DNA from: an uncultured Prevotella sp.
GTDB lineage: Bacteria; Bacteroidota; Bacteroidia; Bacteroidales; Bacteroidaceae
Direction of reading: 5' to 3'
Assembly (NCBI GenBank): GCA_900556795.1
Contig: USQD01000055.1
Span: forward strand, 1 to 10,141
DNA length: 10,141 nucleotides
Shown: positions 6,835 through 10,141 of the stretch, one piece after another
How positions within the stretch are numbered: the first letter of the stretch is position 1
How the letters are laid out: every line of letters begins with the position of its first letter
Program-made: the position numbers and the translations under genes
Notes under the pieces: model-generated
Told to the model about the DNA's origin: nothing
What the model saw: the letters and a program-made list of their open reading frames with translations, nothing else
Database searches by the model: none

Positions 6835-7554
6835 TGTTACATGAGGAGCCGCCACACGCATATTGATGGTCATGGCATCAATCATACGGGTATAAATCTT
6901 GTTCAACTGTTCTATCTGCTTTGCCATCATCTTGGTCTGCTCATTGATCTGGTCAATGGTACCTATCTGCTGGCTGGCACTTTTCAGCTGCATCTCATAT
7001 ACCCGGCTGATACCTGTCAAGGTACGGTTCAGATTCTCCATCTCCTCGCTGTCACGGGTCAGTCGGCTACTCTGTTCGTTAACCTTGCTCAAGGTTTCTA
7101 CCAGACTCTTCAGCTGTTCTACATAGCTGTTCTGAACTTCTACCACCTCAGGATTAAGCGGAGTCAACTCTGGTGCAGCCGTCATTACAGGAGATGCAGT
7201 GGCAGTCATCTGAGGCTGAACCGTCTCAGGACGTTTCTGGACTGCTTGCATTTCTTCAGCCGACACCTTTCCTTCCAGATACTCTTCTGTAGCATGAGTA
7301 GGCAAGTTTCTACCTTCAGCCGTCTTGTCGAATGGACGGTCGAAGGCAGAAAGGAAGAACACGAAAATCTCGGTTCCCATACCTAAGAAAAGCATGAGAT
7401 TGGCACCGGGAAGATGGGTCAGTTTAAAGAGAGTACCAGCGATTACGATAGAGGCACCCCAACTGTAAGCATAGTTAAGGAAAGTCTGACCCGGCACACT
7501 ATCCATCCACTTCTGCAAGCGGTATACGATATTGAATTTGCTATAATAGCTCAT
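6823..7554 (-). CDS. porL: PorL/GldL, stator of the proton-driven T9SS motor
   Basis: PorL/GldL forms the inner-membrane pentamer that surrounds the PorM helices and converts the proton gradient into rotation. The protein has 243 residues. Two membrane helices are visible at about 26-45 (LNYAYSWGASIVIAGTLFKL) and 52-71 (NLMLFLGMGTEIFVFFLSAF). Glu62 in the second helix matches the essential Glu49 of Flavobacterium GldL. Tyr30, Lys44 and His47 match Tyr13, Lys27 and His30, and the residue after SAF is Asp72 where Flavobacterium has Glu. A Pro/Thr/Gln-rich linker (about 105-138) leads to a long cytoplasmic coiled coil (about 141-228). The ATG at 7554 lies 5 bases after the porK stop, implying translational coupling. 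The motor residues are all present, so the stator looks functional. Confidence 0.95.
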   Translation of the reverse strand: MSYYSKFNIVYRLQKWMDSVPGQTFLNYAYSWGASIVIAGTLFKLTHLPGANLMLFLGMGTEIFVFFLSAFDRPFDKTAEGRNLPTHATEEYLEGKVSAEEMQAVQKRPETVQPQMTATASPVMTAAPELTPLNPEVVEVQNSYVEQLKSLVETLSKVNEQSSRLTRDSEEMENLNRTLTGISRVYEMQLKSASQQIGTIDQINEQTKMMAKQIEQLNKIYTRMIDAMTINMRVAAPHVTSEE

Positions 7555-7559
7555 ATTAT

Positions 7560-9020
7560 TTATCTCCTATTCTTAATCTTTGCTGGTTTCTGTTTTGTAC
7601 TCGATGTGGTGGCAAGACTGCGCACGCAACGGAATCCGATATACGAACGTGGCTGGTTCTGATATTCCCAGGAACGCCATGCCGAACGGATAAACGATTC
7701 AGGATCTTTCCATGAACCTCCTCTCACACTCTTCTTTTTCAATCGGTAAGGATCTTCCTTGGCTGCATTGTATTTCAGTTCCGGGTTCAAGTCGTTCATG
7801 GCGTCAACACCAGCCTCTGTATAAACGGTACTGGTCCATTCTGCCACGTTTCCCGCCATATCGAAGAGTCCGTTTGAGTTAGGAGAGTAAATACCTACCT
7901 TACTCGTTATCAGATTTCCATCCTTGGTATAGTTACCGCGGTCAGGCTTGAAGTTGGCGTAGAAACAGCCGTCACCATTCTTCACATCCTGATTGTCCCA
8001 AGGAAATTCACTCTGGTTCTTGCCTCTTGCAGCAAACTCCCATTCTGCTTCTGTAGGCAGACGGTAACGCTGTACGAATCTGGCTTCTGGGCCAAGACCT
8101 TTCAGCAGATAATCGGTACGCCATGCACAGAAGGCATTCGCCTGCTCCCAGGTCACTCCCACTACTGGATAATCATTATAGGCAGGATTGCTGAAATAAC
8201 TTCTCAGATAGGTTTCACTTTCCGTATTTCTGAAGTCGTTCACCCAGCAGGTAGTGTCAGGATATACATTCACGATATACGTATTCAGGAAGTCCCAAGG
8301 TCCGCTCAACGGACGGTTGATGGTTTCGCTGATGATTCTTCCTTCATCATCGATATAAGCAGTATCCTTGGAAATCATCACCACTTCGTCTGGATTCACG
8401 GTAACATCCGTGTTCAGGTTACGTTCCTGCGGATTGATACGGTTTCTGCGAAGGGCTGCTGCCGAATAGTCGTAGATTTCGTATTTGTAGTTGAGCTGTC
8501 GCCAGTCTATCAGCTTTTCGCCGGTCACGGGATTGGTTTCATACAGACTTTCGTATGCTCGCATTTCATCCTCATTCGGTTTCTTTGGCAACATTTTCTT
8601 CCAGTTTACTCTCGGAGGAACAGGATCACCATTCTTATCCTCAGTAATCATATAGGTTTCATCACCCCCGTAGGCTGGATCAGCAAGACGGGTACGAAGG
8701 ATAGAGTCTCTCACATAAGCCACAAACTGCTTATATTCTGAATTGGTGATTTCTGTATCATCCATCCAGAATCCATCTACAGATACATCCTTTCTCGGAG
8801 TCTTCTGTCCCCATAAGGAATCCTGACTTTCCAAACCCATTTTCAGAAAGCCACGGTTCACCTTTACCATACCAAAAGGAGCTGGCTCGGCAAAGCTCTT
8901 ACCACTAACGCCAACAACCTCACCGCCTCTGCCAGCCATTGAAGTATACTTGGCACCGAAGCAACTGCTCAGCGTCAAGACAGCAATCAATGCACCTAGA
9001 AGCCATATATTCTTTTTCAT
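7560..9020 (-). CDS. porK: PorK/GldK, T9SS outer-membrane-anchored ring lipoprotein
   Basis: PorK is the lipoprotein partner of PorN in the periplasmic ring. From ATG 9020 it has 486 residues and a type II signal peptide with lipobox LSSC, the lipidated residue being Cys20. The body has the fold of formylglycine-generating enzymes (FGE-sulfatase family): GMVKVNRGFLKMG near 50-62, DDTEITNSEYKQFV near 87-100, RLPTEAEWEFAARG at 320-333, GLFDMAGNVAEW at 384-395, VRGGSW at 432-437 and GFRCVR at 462-467. A long insert (about 115-280) splits the fold, as in other GldK/PorK proteins, which are regarded as structural and not enzymatic. An in-frame GTG at 9080 would place 20 non-signal residues ahead of the lipoprotein signal and overlap porP, so ATG 9020 is chosen. 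It lies 43 bases after porP. The basic tail ends KIKNRR. Confidence 0.96.
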   Translation of the reverse strand: MKKNIWLLGALIAVLTLSSCFGAKYTSMAGRGGEVVGVSGKSFAEPAPFGMVKVNRGFLKMGLESQDSLWGQKTPRKDVSVDGFWMDDTEITNSEYKQFVAYVRDSILRTRLADPAYGGDETYMITEDKNGDPVPPRVNWKKMLPKKPNEDEMRAYESLYETNPVTGEKLIDWRQLNYKYEIYDYSAAALRRNRINPQERNLNTDVTVNPDEVVMISKDTAYIDDEGRIISETINRPLSGPWDFLNTYIVNVYPDTTCWVNDFRNTESETYLRSYFSNPAYNDYPVVGVTWEQANAFCAWRTDYLLKGLGPEARFVQRYRLPTEAEWEFAARGKNQSEFPWDNQDVKNGDGCFYANFKPDRGNYTKDGNLITSKVGIYSPNSNGLFDMAGNVAEWTSTVYTEAGVDAMNDLNPELKYNAAKEDPYRLKKKSVRGGSWKDPESFIRSAWRSWEYQNQPRSYIGFRCVRSLATTSSTKQKPAKIKNRR

Positions 9021-9063
9021 ATTCATGAGTCTTATATTATTTATTCCTGCATATCCACTCTTG

Positions 9064-9999
9064 TCAAAGTATTCGTACACACTTATGTTTGTTCTTTCCT
9101 TTTTTCACCAGATTGATGTCTGTCTGATAACCGATGAAGAGTTCATGACTGCCATTTCCGGCACTGATAGTCGAGGTATAGAATTCGTAGCTATATCCAA
9201 GGACTACCCCATGAAAACTTCCGCCCAAGAGAAGCGTTACAGAATGGTCAGGACTGTAGGTAGCACCGCCATACAGCAGCTTCTTGTCATATTGGTAGAC
9301 CAGTCTGCCTGTCACATCTCCTCGCCAGGTGGTTCCGTCATACTTCACCAACATAGACGATTTTATTTTTAAGAACGGATTTCTCAACTGAATATTGTAT
9401 CCACCTGTCAAATAATATACGGCATCTATCTTCATTTCATTGGTTTCTCCCAGTTCGATGGTGGGAGAAGTCAGATGTTGAGTTGAAAGTCCCACATACC
9501 AAGGTCCGCGCATATAATAAAGACCTACGCCCAAATCCATGCCACTACCATTAACATCGGAGGTGGCAAGAGCAGGGTCACCAGACTCTCCGGCATCCAC
9601 CTTGCTACCGTCAAACTTCTCGCTGATCATGCCACCCTGCAATCCTATACCCAGCATACCCCCCAGGAGCGGTCGCTTCAGAGAATACTGTAAGGAAAGA
9701 CGCTGATGAGTGAAAAGACCAATCTGGTCGTTCATCAGGTTGATTCCCACGCCATGATAGTTTTTCAACGCATAAAGAGGCATATCCGCAGCCACATACA
9801 TCGTACGGGGATTGTGTTCGAATCCTGCCATATCCAGAGCGTAAGCAGCCGTCACGTTCAGTTTTGCCTGCTTACCCACTGCTGCCGGATTAAAGGAAGA
9901 TTCCATGTCGAAGTAATGACTGAAAGAAGGGTCATACTGCGCCCAGGAACACAGGGCATCCGTCAGCACCAAACATAATATGATGAATCTTTTTAACAC
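9064..9999 (-). CDS. porP: PorP/SprF-family outer-membrane protein of type IX secretion
   Basis: PorP/SprF proteins are outer-membrane barrels that associate with the T9SS ring and translocon; some help deliver particular substrates such as adhesins. The protein has 311 residues and a signal peptide (MLKRFIILCLVLTDALCSWA, cleaved before Gln21). The family N-terminal motif follows: QYDPSFSHYFDMESSFNPAAVG. Typical barrel strands include YHGVGINLMNDQIGLFTHQRLSLQYS, LGVGLYYMRGPWYVGLSTQHL and VTLLLGGSFHGVVLGYSYEF. The C-terminus is basic (KKGKNKHKCVRIL). The start is GTG at 9999: an in-frame TAG lies two codons upstream and the next in-frame ATG falls after the signal peptide. It is the first gene of the porPKLMN block, the order found in Porphyromonas gingivalis. 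Confidence 0.93.
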   Translation of the reverse strand: MLKRFIILCLVLTDALCSWAQYDPSFSHYFDMESSFNPAAVGKQAKLNVTAAYALDMAGFEHNPRTMYVAADMPLYALKNYHGVGINLMNDQIGLFTHQRLSLQYSLKRPLLGGMLGIGLQGGMISEKFDGSKVDAGESGDPALATSDVNGSGMDLGVGLYYMRGPWYVGLSTQHLTSPTIELGETNEMKIDAVYYLTGGYNIQLRNPFLKIKSSMLVKYDGTTWRGDVTGRLVYQYDKKLLYGGATYSPDHSVTLLLGGSFHGVVLGYSYEFYTSTISAGNGSHELFIGYQTDINLVKKGKNKHKCVRIL

Positions 10000-10044
10000 A
10001 ATCTAATAACGTAAAAATCCCGATTTTATTATATATATAAAATG
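10000..10044 (-). promoter_or_regulatory. AT-rich leader upstream of porP, possible promoter region
   Basis: These 45 bases separate the upstream terminator from the porP GTG. On the minus strand they contain a 12-base palindrome, TTATATATATAA (10029-10040), but no TAnnTTTG element. If the terminator works, the por operon promoter must lie here or overlap the hairpin; which sigma factor would use it cannot be told. Confidence 0.3.
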
Positions 10045-10073
10045 AAAAAGGCCGCCCTAAGTAAAGAGCAGCC
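10045..10073 (-). terminator. Rho-independent terminator of the gene upstream of porP
   Basis: On the minus strand GGCTGCTCT pairs with AGGGCGGCC (9 bp including two G-T wobbles) around a 6-base loop, followed by TTTTT and further T-rich sequence. It points the same way as the por operon and ends about 45 bases before porP. Confidence 0.75.
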
Positions 10074-10085
10074 CTATCATCGAGA

Positions 10086-10141
10086 TTAATACTCGTCATC
10101 ATTCCAGAGGAATATTAGGGCTGAATACCAAACACTTATAG
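10086..10141 (-). CDS. Possible 3' end of an unidentified upstream gene
   Basis: Two minus-strand frames enter from the right edge and stop just before the terminator. One ends FLWNDDEY with TAA at 10086-10088, 12 bases before the hairpin. The other ends FSPNIPLE with TGA at 10099-10101. The first has the better stop spacing, the second the more typical codons. Under 20 residues are visible, so neither frame nor family can be settled; the terminator is the main reason to believe a gene ends here. Confidence 0.3.
   Translation of the reverse strand, partial: ISVWYSALIFLWNDDEY

Noticed and set aside
7560..9020. PorK as an active sulfatase-modifying (formylglycine-generating) enzyme
   Set aside because: The fold signatures are those of FGE, but the lipobox, large central insert and por operon context mark it as the structural ring lipoprotein.
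9021..9080. GTG-initiated N-terminal extension of PorK overlapping porP
   Set aside because: The lipoprotein signal peptide with LSSC lipobox starts naturally at ATG 9020.

Overview
The window reads as chromosomal DNA from a Bacteroidales bacterium, most likely a Prevotella/Segatella-type organism (inference). The reasons are: a complete block of type IX secretion (T9SS) genes, which are confined to the Bacteroidota; AT-rich leaders without clear Shine-Dalgarno sequences; a perfect Bacteroidetes -7 promoter element (TATCTTTG) upstream of priA; and protein sequences typical of the order. There are no RNA genes, insertion sequences, CRISPR arrays or phage genes.

Layout. Positions 1-1359 (+) hold the 3' part of an OmpP1/FadL-family outer-membrane transporter. 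It converges on priA (3716-1443, -), and a hairpin with T-runs on both sides sits between them. Upstream of priA, a hairpin plus T-run (3779-3814) ends the next transcription unit, and the priA -7 element follows directly. The rest of the window is one minus-strand block read from right to left: porP (9999-9064), porK (9020-7560), porL (7554-6823), porM (6783-5695), porN (5602-4544) and a small PorT-family beta-barrel gene (4491-3856). Gaps between these genes are 5 to 92 bases and none contains a recognisable terminator, so they probably form one operon. At the right edge, an upstream minus-strand gene seems to end just before a good terminator at 10045-10073.

How the genes work together. 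PorL and PorM are the inner-membrane proton-driven motor. PorK (lipoprotein) and PorN form the periplasmic ring under the outer membrane. PorP belongs to the PorP/SprF outer-membrane barrels that associate with this machine. The order porP-K-L-M-N is that of Porphyromonas gingivalis. The sixth gene is an added outer-membrane barrel of unknown role.

The main surprise is PorM. It is 362 residues, against roughly 510-520 for characterised GldM/PorM. It keeps the membrane helix, the motor arginine and enough sequence for D2-D4, but the large helical D1 domain next to the membrane is replaced by about 40 charged residues. PorN carries a Ser/Arg/Lys-rich C-terminal tail of about 50 residues. Heptad-periodic short repeats (AGTNNAR) mark the porL/porM and porM/porN junctions and run into the porL stop, the porM stop and the porN start.
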